Source: JAPWJZ01 sp965279315 (lineage in GTDB: Bacteria > Pseudomonadota > Alphaproteobacteria > Micavibrionales > UBA2020). Taken from it: 64,000 nucleotides of DNA. Made by a program: the position numbers and the translations under genes. The stretch is taken from NCBI GenBank assembly GCA_965279315.1, contig OZ257145.1, positions 558,001 to 622,000 on the forward strand. Direction: 5' to 3'. Below, piece by piece: positions 51,624-60,781 of this stretch; the first letter of the stretch is position 1; each line of letters begins with the position of its first letter. The notes beneath the pieces were generated by a model that was not told where the DNA came from, did no database searches, and saw only the letters and a list, made by a program, of their open reading frames with translations.

Positions 51624-51863
51624 TTACGGACTATACTGTAATTTCGGCACATCAAGCTTCGGCTTCGCCGCCGCCATCCAGGCATTGTTATCCTCCGCCG
51701 TCATGCCGACCGTTTCATGCTTGGCCGCGTCGCCATAGGTGACCATGCTCTGGCTGAAGGGCAGGTCGGGATTGACGGCAAGCCGCAGCGTCTCGACATA
51801 GCTGCCCTCCACATATTTGCCGCGCACATGCGCGGTGAAGGAAATATCGACGGCAGCGCGGAG
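51624..51863 (-). pseudogene. 3' fragment of an unknown gene
   Basis: The last about 75 codons of a minus-strand gene read naturally: DISFTAHVRGKYVEGSYVET, then PDLPFSQSMVTYGD and MTAEDNNAWMAAAKPKLDVP. Upstream of about 51863 the frame continues open but becomes low-quality sequence that is the reverse of the mazF-like fragment. The gene thus appears to have lost its 5' part by a rearrangement. The 135 bases before it, back to the next gene, hold nothing I can name. Confidence 0.5.
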
Positions 51864-51866
51864 CAT

Positions 51867-52133
51867 TTGCCGAGCGTCACCATCGCCCTCGTCACATCGA
51901 AAATTCTCGACGCGCCGTTGTTGCGTTTCACCGTCGCGCCATTCGGCGACACAGGACTCCAGCGCACCAGCCAGATCATGATCGACAAACTCGCCGCCCT
52001 CCCCCGTGCCGATATCGGCAAGATCATCGGCGCGATTGATGATGAAAGCATGCTGGCGGTGGAGCGGCTGCTGGCGTTGTTTTGGGGGATTGCGTGGACG
52101 GGGGAGAAGAAGAATGGAAAGCGCAGAAGTTGA
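51867..52133 (+). pseudogene. 5'-truncated MazF/PemK-like toxin
   Basis: The reading frame gives VTIALVTSKILDAPLLRFTV and LQRTSQIMIDKLAALPRADI, then IGAIDDESMLAVERLLALFW. These match the second half of MazF-type ribonuclease toxins: the T-S strand, the S-x-I-M-x-D-K segment and the G-x-L/I-x-x-x-x-M-x-x-V-x-x-x-L-L end. The N-terminal half with the R-G-D-I-Y-W start is absent. No start codon or antitoxin is found. The fragment is fused head to head with an unrelated fragment, so it is a broken gene at the edge of an AT-rich islet. Confidence 0.6.
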
Positions 52134-52203
52134 GTCGTCGCAAATATGCATTCCACCACTCAGATTTCTCCTGTGCCATGAAAATTAAATGGATAATAAT
52201 CCA

Positions 52204-53679
52204 TTAAAACCAAATAGCTTGCTTTACCACATTTCTAAATTGGGCGATGCGCGTTTCACCCACACGCGGTATAGCATCTAGAAACTCATCTGAGGCTTCG
52301 TACAATTCGACGACAGTGTTGATGTTTGCGCCTCGCAAACGTTCTATCATTGCCTCAGAAAGCCCATAAGGATGCGACTTTGATTTTTTTAAAGTATCTA
52401 TTGATGAAAACCAAATATTTAACTGGTCTACTTTTTCAAATTCCGGAAGAGTGACTGCGTTCAACGAATTTGATTTACTATGAAGCTGGGCAGGCTCTTC
52501 ATCCTTGGCATTCCATTGAGCAAACAGTTCCGCCGTTAAACGACTGCCCGCGACTTTTTCCAACAACATGCATAAATTAAGAGCATATCTACTGCCCCTA
52601 CCGCCGGATTTCATGCCTTTAGAAGCTTCGCGCTTTGAGATAAAGCCTACATATTCTAGAATTTCAAAAGCTTTCGCCAGACGCGCGACTAAATCTCGAT
52701 GCACGATAATGCTTGTCGACTGCTGCCGACTTGCATCTGTCAGAAGTGCCTCAACTATTTGCTTAGCGGGCTCAACTATAGGAACATATTTGCCTAGTTT
52801 CGGTTCCACTTCATCGATAAGAGGCCAATAGAAATTGGACGTCATCTCCACATAACATTTAGTCAGCGTAGGCAGTCCAATTTTTTTATCTTCTGAATTT
52901 GCAACGTTATTGCATACGAAGATGAAGCTTCTCATATTTCCTAAAACGCTTTTTCCGACGAAAGAAGCAAAACTTTCTTGATTCAATTCCGAAGAAAATC
53001 CCTTAGCCACTATCTCAGGAAAGCGTGCGTTTAGGACTTCAGAAAATAACGAAGAAAATCCCGGCTGATCTTCGTCGCGTATTACATCCACCACAGTCGC
53101 GTCATTATAGATATCAAACCTATTTCCAAAGTTAGTAACACCCGGATATATTGTCGCTTTGCAAGATACGCTGCTGCTTGCAAGTGTTCTAAAGATATCA
53201 AAAAAATCTGTTAGAGATGCCTCTCGACCAATGTGCGCAGCATCATCGAACATCAATACAATTCTTTTTTGGAGAGATTGTGATAAATCCGTCAAAGCGG
53301 TTTGAACGCTTATTAAATTTGGAGCTACTTCAAAGTTGAGTCCGCTTACGTTTAGCAGTCGTTTAATTTTATCAATTAGAAGTTCACAGAATATTCTTTC
53401 ATATTCAGTGCCCTCGCTTCGCAAAAGGGGCATATGCCTCAAGCTTAAGTATACTCCCAATGCTGGAGAGGCCTCATTTAACTTGAGGCGATACGATGCT
53501 TCGCGCATTAACGCACTTTTGCCACTGCCCCGACTGCCTTGCAGAAGCACAGGCCCATGTGCAGTTAACTTGGAAATGACTCTTTCGTCGTTAGAAGAAA
53601 ATTTATGAAGAGCATGAAACTCCTGTTCGTCAAAATCTTCTGCTGCAAGAACAAGATTGCTATCGGAATTTACTGGCAT
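52204..53679 (-). CDS. AAA-type ATPase with C-terminal helix-hairpin-helix
   Basis: A 491-residue protein. Walker A is LLQGSRGSGKSALMREAS near residue 47, and Walker B is RIVLMFDDAAHIG near residue 138. A winged-helix-like segment occurs near 340 (ILEYVGFISKREASKGMKSG). Residues 440-490 read LSEAMIERLRGANINTVVEL and LDAIPRVGETRIAQF, a helix-hairpin-helix DNA-binding end. The layout resembles ORC/CDC6-like ATPases, but I cannot assign a named family. The DNA is AT-rich compared with flanking genes. Its ATG overlaps the partner gene's stop (TGATG), so the two are translated together. Confidence 0.8.
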   Translation of the reverse strand: MPVNSDSNLVLAAEDFDEQEFHALHKFSSNDERVISKLTAHGPVLLQGSRGSGKSALMREASYRLKLNEASPALGVYLSLRHMPLLRSEGTEYERIFCELLIDKIKRLLNVSGLNFEVAPNLISVQTALTDLSQSLQKRIVLMFDDAAHIGREASLTDFFDIFRTLASSSVSCKATIYPGVTNFGNRFDIYNDATVVDVIRDEDQPGFSSLFSEVLNARFPEIVAKGFSSELNQESFASFVGKSVLGNMRSFIFVCNNVANSEDKKIGLPTLTKCYVEMTSNFYWPLIDEVEPKLGKYVPIVEPAKQIVEALLTDASRQQSTSIIVHRDLVARLAKAFEILEYVGFISKREASKGMKSGGRGSRYALNLCMLLEKVAGSRLTAELFAQWNAKDEEPAQLHSKSNSLNAVTLPEFEKVDQLNIWFSSIDTLKKSKSHPYGLSEAMIERLRGANINTVVELYEASDEFLDAIPRVGETRIAQFRNVVKQAIWF

Positions 53680-54419
53680 CAGAATCCTACTTCTTGCTGT
53701 AAGGTCTCAAACACATTAATTGGTACCGTTTTTAATCCATGTAAAACAGGAGAATAACTAGCAACCAAGCAAAACCCCGCGACTGTTTCAATCGACTGGC
53801 GAATTAACTCTATTACCGTTGCACGATCATATTGCTTCGTCATCGGAATTACAAATTCGTGATGTATCCCTTTCGATAGACCGGAATATATCCCATCAAG
53901 TAGTGTGCGACGGTTATCTATAAAACTGTCGGGGGCTAAGCGAAGTAGAGAACCAATCCAAGTGCCACCACGTCCCGAAGGAACGCTATCTACCATTTCT
54001 TCAAATGCTTCTTTCCAAATTAGATCACTGTAGTGGTTGGAAAGTAGACCGCGTTGAAGGTCTTTGACTTGCGGAAGCTGAGTCCAATCTTTGCCTTCTT
54101 CTCCCTTAATATCGCTCGCCCAGTTCAAAGCTAGGGGATTTCTTTTTTTGGCATCATATCCCGCAGTTCGTTGGGATTGTCGAATAGCAAGTATTCGAAA
54201 AGGGTCGCATCTGCTCAAAACACCAGTGAGCGCGACCTCTATAATACCCCGACCCAACGGAGGCCCGTATAATGCAAGATCCACATCATCTGCAGATGCG
54301 CATAACGAAATGGCCTTGCTCACCAGTAAAGTCAGACTACCGTGCAAATGAGTGTGGATTTCGAGCATTCCGCCTTTTGAAGGGGCGTCGCCGCAAGCTA
54401 AAAGCGCTAATGAAGTCAT
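53679..54419 (-). CDS. Unknown partner of the AAA ATPase
   Basis: A 246-residue protein, first gene of the two-gene AT-rich module. It begins MTSLALLACGDAPSKGG; a second Met (54368) preceded by AAAGGCGG is an alternative start. Visible parts are GMLEIHTHLHGSLTLLVSKA, the Gly-rich YGPPLGRGIIEVALTG near 60 (helix-capping or binding loop), and AGYDAKKRNPLALNW. There are also the helical SVPSGRGGTWIGSLLRLAPD and the C-terminal TVPINVFETLQQEVGF. No catalytic motif of a known nuclease is obvious; the HTHLH cluster may bind metal. Family unknown. Confidence 0.6.
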   Translation of the reverse strand: MTSLALLACGDAPSKGGMLEIHTHLHGSLTLLVSKAISLCASADDVDLALYGPPLGRGIIEVALTGVLSRCDPFRILAIRQSQRTAGYDAKKRNPLALNWASDIKGEEGKDWTQLPQVKDLQRGLLSNHYSDLIWKEAFEEMVDSVPSGRGGTWIGSLLRLAPDSFIDNRRTLLDGIYSGLSKGIHHEFVIPMTKQYDRATVIELIRQSIETVAGFCLVASYSPVLHGLKTVPINVFETLQQEVGF

Positions 54420-54579
54420 GGATTACATCTGAAATTGTTAAGTAAATATCCCATAAAGTATATTCATATCTTGTGTGAATTAGAATCCCTCTTTTTTCCT
54501 CCCCCCTACACCTATAATATGTCCCAAGAAATTCCCGCGCGCCTGTTCACTACCCGCGCTCCGACAAAGGCCAAAAGTT

Positions 54580-54960
54580 ATGTCAAACATTGAACGTCCC
54601 CTTTCGCCGCATCTGCAGATTTATAAATGGCAGCTGACGATGGCGCTGTCGATTTTGCACCGGGCGACGGGGTTCGGGCTTGCGCTTGGCGCGATCGCGC
54701 TCACCTGGTGGCTGATGGCCGCCGTGAACGGGGAAGAGGCGTATCAGCAGTTCCAGTCTTGCGCGCATTCGCTGCCCGGGCAGCTGATGATTTTCGGCTG
54801 GCTCTGGGCATTCACCTTTCACTTCCTGAACGGCATCCGGCACCTGGTATGGGATACGGGCAAGGGGCTCGACCTGAAATCGGCCTATGCCAGCGGTTAT
54901 GCGGTGGTGGCGGGCTCGCTCGTCTGCACGGGCGCAATCTGGTTTGCGGCGGGGTATTGA
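54580..54960 (+). CDS. sdhC: Succinate dehydrogenase cytochrome b556 subunit
   Basis: A 126-residue membrane anchor with three helices. It has RPLSPHLQIYKWQLTMALSI and ILHRATGFGLALG near residue 25 (quinone-site Ser/Arg region), and FTFHFLNGIRHLVWDTG near 80, whose first His is the heme ligand. It passes electrons to ubiquinone within complex II. It starts the sdhC-sdhD-sdhA run on the plus strand, with three bases to sdhD. Confidence 0.96.
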   Translation: MSNIERPLSPHLQIYKWQLTMALSILHRATGFGLALGAIALTWWLMAAVNGEEAYQQFQSCAHSLPGQLMIFGWLWAFTFHFLNGIRHLVWDTGKGLDLKSAYASGYAVVAGSLVCTGAIWFAAGY

Positions 54961-54962
54961 TC

Positions 54963-55361
54963 ATGGCGCATGAAAACGAAAAAACGATCCGTTCCGCTTT
55001 GGGCCGCGCGCGCGGCATGGGTTCGGCCAAGGACGGCACGCATCATTTCTGGATGCAGCGCGTGACCGCGATGGCGCTGCTGCCGCTGTCGCTGTTTTTC
55101 CTTTGGCATCTCGATTCCATCGCGGAATCCGATTACACGGCATTTTTGAAATGGATGGCGCACCCGACCGTGGCGATTGCCGCGATCCTGTTCGTGGTCG
55201 CCAGTTTTTATCACGCCATGCTGGGCGTGCAGGTGATTATCGAGGATTACGTGCATGCGGAAGGTTTGAAAATCGCCTGCCTGCTGCTGAACAAATTCAG
55301 CTTCTTCGGGCTTGGCTTCGCCTGCCTCTTTGCTATCTGCTACATCAACTTCGCGCTTTAA
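54963..55361 (+). CDS. sdhD: Succinate dehydrogenase hydrophobic membrane anchor
   Basis: A 132-residue second anchor subunit with three helices. Seen: SAKDGTHHFWMQRVTAMALL at the start (quinone-site region), and SFYHAMLGVQVIIEDYVH near 90 (heme-ligand His). The ATG at 54963 is just after the sdhC stop, which excludes the upstream reading inside sdhC. It ends 12 bases before sdhA. Confidence 0.95.
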   Translation: MAHENEKTIRSALGRARGMGSAKDGTHHFWMQRVTAMALLPLSLFFLWHLDSIAESDYTAFLKWMAHPTVAIAAILFVVASFYHAMLGVQVIIEDYVHAEGLKIACLLLNKFSFFGLGFACLFAICYINFAL

Positions 55362-55373
55362 GGATTTTTCACC

Positions 55374-57164
55374 ATGGCTTCCCCCTATCCCATCATCGAG
55401 CATGAATACGATGTCGTCGTGGTCGGCGCCGGCGGCGCGGGCTTGCGCGCGACCTTCGGCATGGCGGAAAAGGGATTGAAGACCGCCTGCATCACGAAAG
55501 TGTTCCCCACGCGCAGCCACACGGTTGCGGCGCAGGGCGGGATTTCGGCGGCGCTCGGAAACAATGGTGAAGATGATTGGCGCTGGCACATGTACGACAC
55601 CATCAAGGGGTCGGACTGGCTGGGCGATCAGGACGCGATCGAATATATGTGCCGCGAAGCCATTCCTGCGGTGATCGAGCTGGAGCATTACGGCATGCCG
55701 TTTTCGCGCACGGCGGAGGGCAAGATTTACCAGCGCGCCTTCGGCGGCATGACGACGCATATGGGCAAGGGCACGGCCCGCCGCACCTGCGCCGCCGCCG
55801 ACCGCACCGGCCATGCGATGCTGCATACGCTGTATCAACAAAGTTTGAAACATAAGGCCGAATTCTTCATCGAATATTTCGCGCTCGACCTCATCATGGA
55901 TGACGAGGGCGTCTGCCGTGGCGTGATGGCGTGGAATCTGGCCGATGGCACGATCCACCGTTTCCGCGCGCATACGGTTGTGCTGGCGACGGGCGGGTAT
56001 GGCCGCGCTTATTTCTCCTGCACCTCCGCGCATACCTGCACGGGCGACGGGAATGCGATGGTGTTGCGCGCGGGCTTGCCGCTGCAGGACATGGAATTCA
56101 TCCAGTTCCACCCGACCGGCATCTATGGTGCTGGCTGCCTGATTACCGAGGGCGCGCGCGGCGAAGGCGGATATTTGACGAACAGCGCGGGCGAGCGTTT
56201 CATGGAACGCTATGCGCCGAATGCGAAAGACCTCGCATCGCGCGATGTCGTGTCGCGCTCGATGACCATCGAAATCCGCGAAGGGCGCGGCGTGGGCGAC
56301 CATAAGGACCATATCCACCTGCATCTCGAACATCTCGACCCTGCAATCCTGAAGGAACGCCTGCCCGGCATCTCCGAAACCGCGCGCATTTTCTCCGACG
56401 TCGATGTGACGAAAGAACCGATCCCCGTGCTGCCGACCGTGCATTACAACATGGGCGGCATCCCCACCAACCTGCGCGCCGAAGTCGTCAACCCGACGAA
56501 AGAAAACCCGGACCAGATTGTGCGCGGGTTGATGGCCGTCGGCGAAGCGGCCTGCGTTTCCGTGCATGGCGCAAACCGTCTTGGCTCAAATTCTTTGCTC
56601 GACCTCGTTGTATTTGGCCGCGCCGCCGCAATCCAGGCCGCAAAAACCATCACGCCCGGCGCATCTCACAAACGCCTGCCTGTTGATGCCGGCACGAAAG
56701 CGCTCGACCGCCTCGACAAACTCCGCAACGCCGGCGGTGCCACGCGCACGGCGCATTTACGTTTGCAAATGCAGAAAACGATGCAGGACCATTGCGCCGT
56801 TTTCCGCACCACGAAACTGCTGCAGGAAGGCTGCGCGAAAATCCAAACCCTCGCCGGCGGCCGCAGCGATCTTGGCATCACCGACCGCTCGATGGTCTGG
56901 AATTCGGATCTGGTCGAAACCATCGAACTCGACAATTTGATGCTGCAGGCGGTCGCGTCCATCGAATCCGCGCAAAACCGCAAGGAATCGCGCGGCGCGC
57001 ATGCGCAGGAAGATTTCCCCGACCGCGACGACAAGGAATGGATGAAGCATTCGGTCATCTATGTGGATGATAATGCTAAATCTTCCATCACCTACCGCCC
57101 CGTGCACATGAACACGCTGACAAACGAGGTCGAAGCGGTGCCGCCGAAGGCGCGTACGTATTAA
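55374..57164 (+). CDS. sdhA: Succinate dehydrogenase flavoprotein subunit
   Basis: A 596-residue catalytic subunit. The FAD Rossmann motif is VVVVGAGGAGLRATFG near residue 14. The His that links covalently to FAD is in PTRSHTVAAQGGI (His 49). The active-site region HPTGIYGAGCLITEGARGEGGYL and the capping motif MGGIPTNLRAEVV are intact, as is the FAD contact GANRLGSNSLLDLVVFGR. Length is standard. sdhB is not next, but about 5.4 kb downstream. Confidence 0.98.
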   Translation: MASPYPIIEHEYDVVVVGAGGAGLRATFGMAEKGLKTACITKVFPTRSHTVAAQGGISAALGNNGEDDWRWHMYDTIKGSDWLGDQDAIEYMCREAIPAVIELEHYGMPFSRTAEGKIYQRAFGGMTTHMGKGTARRTCAAADRTGHAMLHTLYQQSLKHKAEFFIEYFALDLIMDDEGVCRGVMAWNLADGTIHRFRAHTVVLATGGYGRAYFSCTSAHTCTGDGNAMVLRAGLPLQDMEFIQFHPTGIYGAGCLITEGARGEGGYLTNSAGERFMERYAPNAKDLASRDVVSRSMTIEIREGRGVGDHKDHIHLHLEHLDPAILKERLPGISETARIFSDVDVTKEPIPVLPTVHYNMGGIPTNLRAEVVNPTKENPDQIVRGLMAVGEAACVSVHGANRLGSNSLLDLVVFGRAAAIQAAKTITPGASHKRLPVDAGTKALDRLDKLRNAGGATRTAHLRLQMQKTMQDHCAVFRTTKLLQEGCAKIQTLAGGRSDLGITDRSMVWNSDLVETIELDNLMLQAVASIESAQNRKESRGAHAQEDFPDRDDKEWMKHSVIYVDDNAKSSITYRPVHMNTLTNEVEAVPPKARTY

Positions 57165-57196
57165 GCGCGGCTGACGACCGTTCCGCGCACATACCC

Positions 57197-57231
57197 TTTC
57201 TAAAAACCATTGTAAAACAATGGCTTAGAAA
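57197..57231. terminator. Hairpin between convergent sdhA and GT9 genes
   Basis: TTTCTAA/TTAGAAA and CCATTGT/ACAATGG form a long interrupted stem around a three-base loop. A T-run is not pronounced. It may act as a terminator in both directions. Confidence 0.55.
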
Positions 57232-57262
57232 TCCGTGTGTATCCACCCTGTATTGATATATT

Positions 57263-58264
57263 TCAAACACTTACCCGAAATGCCGCTTTCGGCATTTGCG
57301 GTTTTTCGACGGCTGTTTTGATCGCCTGAAGCGTCTCCGCGACCGTGATCTGCGGCACGGGTTTGCCGGTCAGCACCAGCGCGGAGTTGTTCGGCGTGAC
57401 CGGTTTCCACGTTGCCGGGTCGCTGTAATAACCGAAGAAGGCAAAAACGGGCGCGCCGGTTGCGGCGGCGATATGTGTCGGGCCGGTATCGTTGCCGAGC
57501 GTCAGTTGCGCGCCTTTCGCCAGCGACGCGATATCGGGCAGCGAGGTTTGCCCGCATAAATCCAGCGCGCCGCCGCCGGTCATCACGGCGATTTCCGCAC
57601 AGAGTGATTTTTCCTCCGCCGACGGGCCGCCGATCAGCACGGGCGTGATGCCGCGTGCGAGCATGTCTTTGGCGACGGCGACATAATTCTCCTTCGGCCA
57701 TTTCTTCAACGGGCGGTTCGCGGCGGCAACAGGCACCAGCAGCGCGTATTTTCCGCCGATGCCGTATTTCGTTTTCACGGCGGAAATAGCGGCATCATCC
57801 AGCATTCCTGCGGGCAGTTGCGGCGATGGCAGTTTCTGGTTGATGCCCAGCACGCCCATATCCTGCAGCATGTCCTGCAGCAGCAGCGAGATATGTTTCC
57901 TGCCGATCACCGCGCCCGCGCCGAAATCGCGTTCATCGTTTTCAACCACGCGCAGTTTTTCCGGCGCATAGACGGGCGCATCGGGGAATGTCTTGCCGAG
58001 CGTATAGGGATCATAAAAATTGAGGTTCACCGCAAAGCGCGGATCCAGCGCCAGCAGCGCGTCGCCTTCGCGCGTTTCAAGTTTAAACCCGCCCAGCGTT
58101 TCCACCCATTCGCGCGACCGGGCAGACCCGACCGCCACCAATGGAATGCCCTCCGCCGCCGCATAATCACGCAGCCGCGCAATCGCAGGCACAGACAGCA
58201 GGCAGTCGCCGAGGTCTTTGGGGAGGTTCAGGACGATGGCATCTCTTGGCGCGTCAGTTGTCAT
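57263..58264 (-). CDS. Glycosyltransferase family 9 (heptosyltransferase-like)
   Basis: A 333-residue GT-B enzyme. It starts with IVLNLPKDLGDCLLSVPAIARL, the usual LGD motif of heptosyltransferases, and has YALLVPVAAANRPLKKWP near residue 190. The nucleotide-sugar site is LTLGNDTGPTHIAAATGAPVFAFFG (N-D-x-G-x-x-H-x-A). It probably adds a sugar to lipopolysaccharide core or a related glycan. It is convergent with sdhA and stands alone between it and a HAD gene. Confidence 0.87.
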   Translation of the reverse strand: MTTDAPRDAIVLNLPKDLGDCLLSVPAIARLRDYAAAEGIPLVAVGSARSREWVETLGGFKLETREGDALLALDPRFAVNLNFYDPYTLGKTFPDAPVYAPEKLRVVENDERDFGAGAVIGRKHISLLLQDMLQDMGVLGINQKLPSPQLPAGMLDDAAISAVKTKYGIGGKYALLVPVAAANRPLKKWPKENYVAVAKDMLARGITPVLIGGPSAEEKSLCAEIAVMTGGGALDLCGQTSLPDIASLAKGAQLTLGNDTGPTHIAAATGAPVFAFFGYYSDPATWKPVTPNNSALVLTGKPVPQITVAETLQAIKTAVEKPQMPKAAFRVSV

Positions 58265-58385
58265 TATTTTTCAATGAGTTGACAAGAAACCGGATGACTC
58301 AATCATAGGTGATTTCTATTGATATGTCAAATATGATATGCCATAATACTGGCAATTCAGGGGTATGGCCAGGAGCGGCCACAAA

Positions 58386-59162
58386 ATGGGGATGCCAATG
58401 AAACAGCCGCGTAAACCGTCAGCAAAGAACCAGAAGCTCCATGTGATTTTCGACATGGACGGCACGCTGATGGATACCGAATGGGAAACATCGGTGATCA
58501 CCGCCGACCTTGCGCGCGAAAAAGGCTGGGACATTTCGACCGAAGACGTCTTCCGCAACCATGCGGGCCTCGGCGCACAGGAAAAATTTTCCTCCATCGC
58601 AAAAGTTTTCGGCGCGACGCCCAGCCAAGCCGATCTTGAATATCTCGGCAGCGAGCACGAACGCCGCAAGGCGCTGATCTACCAGCGCGACGTCATCCCC
58701 ATGATGCCGAACGCGGCGGAGATTTTGCAGGACCTGAGCGACAAGGGCGTGACGTTGAGCGTCGGGTCGAGCAATCCCTCGGCACGCTCGAAACTCGGCC
58801 TCGACAAGACCGGCCTGCGCAAGCATTTCAACGATGCGGTCTTCGGCCCCGACAATGTCGATGGCAAAAAGAAACCCGACCCCGCCGTGTTCCTGAAAGC
58901 GATGTTCGAGCGCAAATCGACGCCGAAAAACACGGTGGTGATCGAGGATTCCGAACCCGGCATGCAGGCCGGCCGCGCCGCGGGCGCGGTTGTGGTCGCG
59001 CTGCTGGATCACCGTTTCGGCAATGGCGCGGCAGCAGCAGCGAAAACGGCGGCGTTCCGCAAGGCGGGCGCGGATATCATCATTCGAGATCTGGGCGAGT
59101 TGAAAGGTTATATTGCGCCACAATGGAAAAAGGCACCAGCCAACATCCGTGCGTCATCCTAA
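58386..59162 (+). CDS. HAD-family hydrolase (beta-phosphoglucomutase-like)
   Basis: A 258-residue phosphatase. Motif I is IFDMDGTLMDTEWE near residue 17. There is a helical cap, motif II LSVGSSNPSARSKL, the Lys of KKPDPAVFL, and motif IV VIEDSEPGMQAGRAAGA. The pattern is that of the beta-PGM/DOG-type group. I chose the ATG at 58386 because AGGAG lies ten bases before it; upstream in-frame codons are weaker. The substrate is unknown. Confidence 0.88.
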   Translation: MGMPMKQPRKPSAKNQKLHVIFDMDGTLMDTEWETSVITADLAREKGWDISTEDVFRNHAGLGAQEKFSSIAKVFGATPSQADLEYLGSEHERRKALIYQRDVIPMMPNAAEILQDLSDKGVTLSVGSSNPSARSKLGLDKTGLRKHFNDAVFGPDNVDGKKKPDPAVFLKAMFERKSTPKNTVVIEDSEPGMQAGRAAGAVVVALLDHRFGNGAAAAAKTAAFRKAGADIIIRDLGELKGYIAPQWKKAPANIRASS

Positions 59163-59239
59163 TTACTGTTAATTTTGCCAGACAAAATCAGTCTGTATAA
59201 AATTTTTAGCAAAAAATTGAAGTAAGCCTTTCAAAGGAA

Positions 59240-60724
59240 TTAACTACTTTGACTAATAGTGAAGTCATATTCTTTTGTAATACGAGGTTCGTTGGAAAGA
59301 GATGTTACTGCAAGATTTGAAGTACCTAATAAATTTAATTTTATAGCCCTTAATTCTTCAACATGAGATTTCGGAGACATGATGCGACTGATAGCCAGAC
59401 GTTGCCAACTCTGAACTTGTATTTCTGTTTTTTCGTATGGAGAGAGTATGATATTCACAGGTAAGTAAGCGTCTAATCTTCCCAGTAAATTACTTTGTTT
59501 CCAAATTTCTAGAACACCATTTGCAAATAAATACCAGTTAAACTTTATTGCATTTGACATTCTTAATGCCGCTTCCGCAGACCCATCATCCTCTACAGAA
59601 AATCCCCCATGAGGATCAAAAAGCAAACGCTCTTCCTTGAAATCTAATGCTAGACCTACCGAAACTAAATGATTATTCTCATGACAATATAAGAATAGTT
59701 TTCCATCTCTGCAATCCATCACGGTTACATTTAAATTTTCGAATGGTTTCTCATCAAAACCTCGAAGACGCACAGATAGCCCCGAAAGAGCATTTTGTAT
59801 TTGTTTTACGTTTTCTTGTTTATTTAGCGTTAAAACATTCTCATTGAGAATTTTTTCAACCAATTCTTGACCTAGGATATTTTTAAATCCTGCCAACTCG
59901 TAATGATGTTCTTTATATATTGTTAGTGAACTTTTGACGCCAAATTCTCTTTCTATCATAATTTCAGCTAAAGCTTTAATAACCGGCAAATCCGAACTAA
60001 GCCGACGTATGTCACTAGGATCATCAGGGTTAACTAATGGTGTCGCATATGCATGCGCGACAGCGCATCGGCCAGAAGCATATAAATAATTTCCAACATC
60101 AGCTTCAGAATGGCTTAGTTCGTCCAAACGTTCTTTAGCCCGACCCTGCTTAATAAAATGAAGGTTTTCGTTAATCCACTTTATTTGGTCTTTAGGTGCA
60201 CTAAATTTGATGTTCAGAATTTTTGCTAGGCTCAAGAAAGCGTACGATTCATTGTTTAATGAAAGCGCCTCCCTGTAGAAAGCAAGCGCAATTTGCGATT
60301 TATCATCCAAAGGCAGAGGAATATAGTCGTGCTCGTCTAGATGCGCTTCATGGGCGTATGGGTTGTGCGGTTTTTCTTCATTTAGAAAACATGGATTAAT
60401 GCGATTGCCGTGGACCCAAAAGCCTTCATGCTGAATAGATTCGCCACTCTCCCACGCGATTCCACTTAAAAATCTAAACGCGAATTTGGCCTCTTCTTTA
60501 CCATCACCTCGACATTTAATTACAAGTCCCGGTTGATCCCAATTGGTTCTCGGCCAAAGCAGAATTTCATACCCCATAATACTCATAGTTGAGAACTTGG
60601 ATGGCCATCGAAAATTCCCGTTTAGACGCATACTCAAATAATGGCCGCCATGAGTAGTAAAACTTTCAATCGCAGTCCTTGCATGCTCTCGCGATTGCTC
60701 TTTAGTCTTGATGAACTTGCTCAT
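59240..60724 (-). CDS. AT-rich protein with HEPN-like R-x4-H motif (MauJ-like)
   Basis: A 494-residue protein with DNA far more AT-rich than its neighbours. A central helical domain holds ALAFYREALSLNNESYAFLS, then QIKWINENLHFIKQG, and DVGNYLYASGRCAVAHAYA near residue 215-232. The R-C-A-V-A-H in the last is an R-x4-H motif of HEPN ribonuclease-like domains. The C-terminal half is beta-rich (FNWYLFANGVLEIW, IILSPYEKTEIQVQSW). It resembles proteins some annotators call MauJ, but no mau genes are here. The ATG at 60724 follows a weak GTGGGTG. A palindrome lies upstream. Confidence 0.6.
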   Translation of the reverse strand: MSKFIKTKEQSREHARTAIESFTTHGGHYLSMRLNGNFRWPSKFSTMSIMGYEILLWPRTNWDQPGLVIKCRGDGKEEAKFAFRFLSGIAWESGESIQHEGFWVHGNRINPCFLNEEKPHNPYAHEAHLDEHDYIPLPLDDKSQIALAFYREALSLNNESYAFLSLAKILNIKFSAPKDQIKWINENLHFIKQGRAKERLDELSHSEADVGNYLYASGRCAVAHAYATPLVNPDDPSDIRRLSSDLPVIKALAEIMIEREFGVKSSLTIYKEHHYELAGFKNILGQELVEKILNENVLTLNKQENVKQIQNALSGLSVRLRGFDEKPFENLNVTVMDCRDGKLFLYCHENNHLVSVGLALDFKEERLLFDPHGGFSVEDDGSAEAALRMSNAIKFNWYLFANGVLEIWKQSNLLGRLDAYLPVNIILSPYEKTEIQVQSWQRLAISRIMSPKSHVEELRAIKLNLLGTSNLAVTSLSNEPRITKEYDFTISQSS

Positions 60725-60781
60725 GATCACCCACTTTCGTCTGTCTTCCCAAAAGTTGTAGAATGGGCATAAATTAATTAT

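Noticed and set aside
59240..60730. Methylamine utilisation gene mauJ
   Set aside because: No other mau genes are present, and the R-x4-H helical domain fits a HEPN-like reading better; the name was kept only as a possible annotation label.
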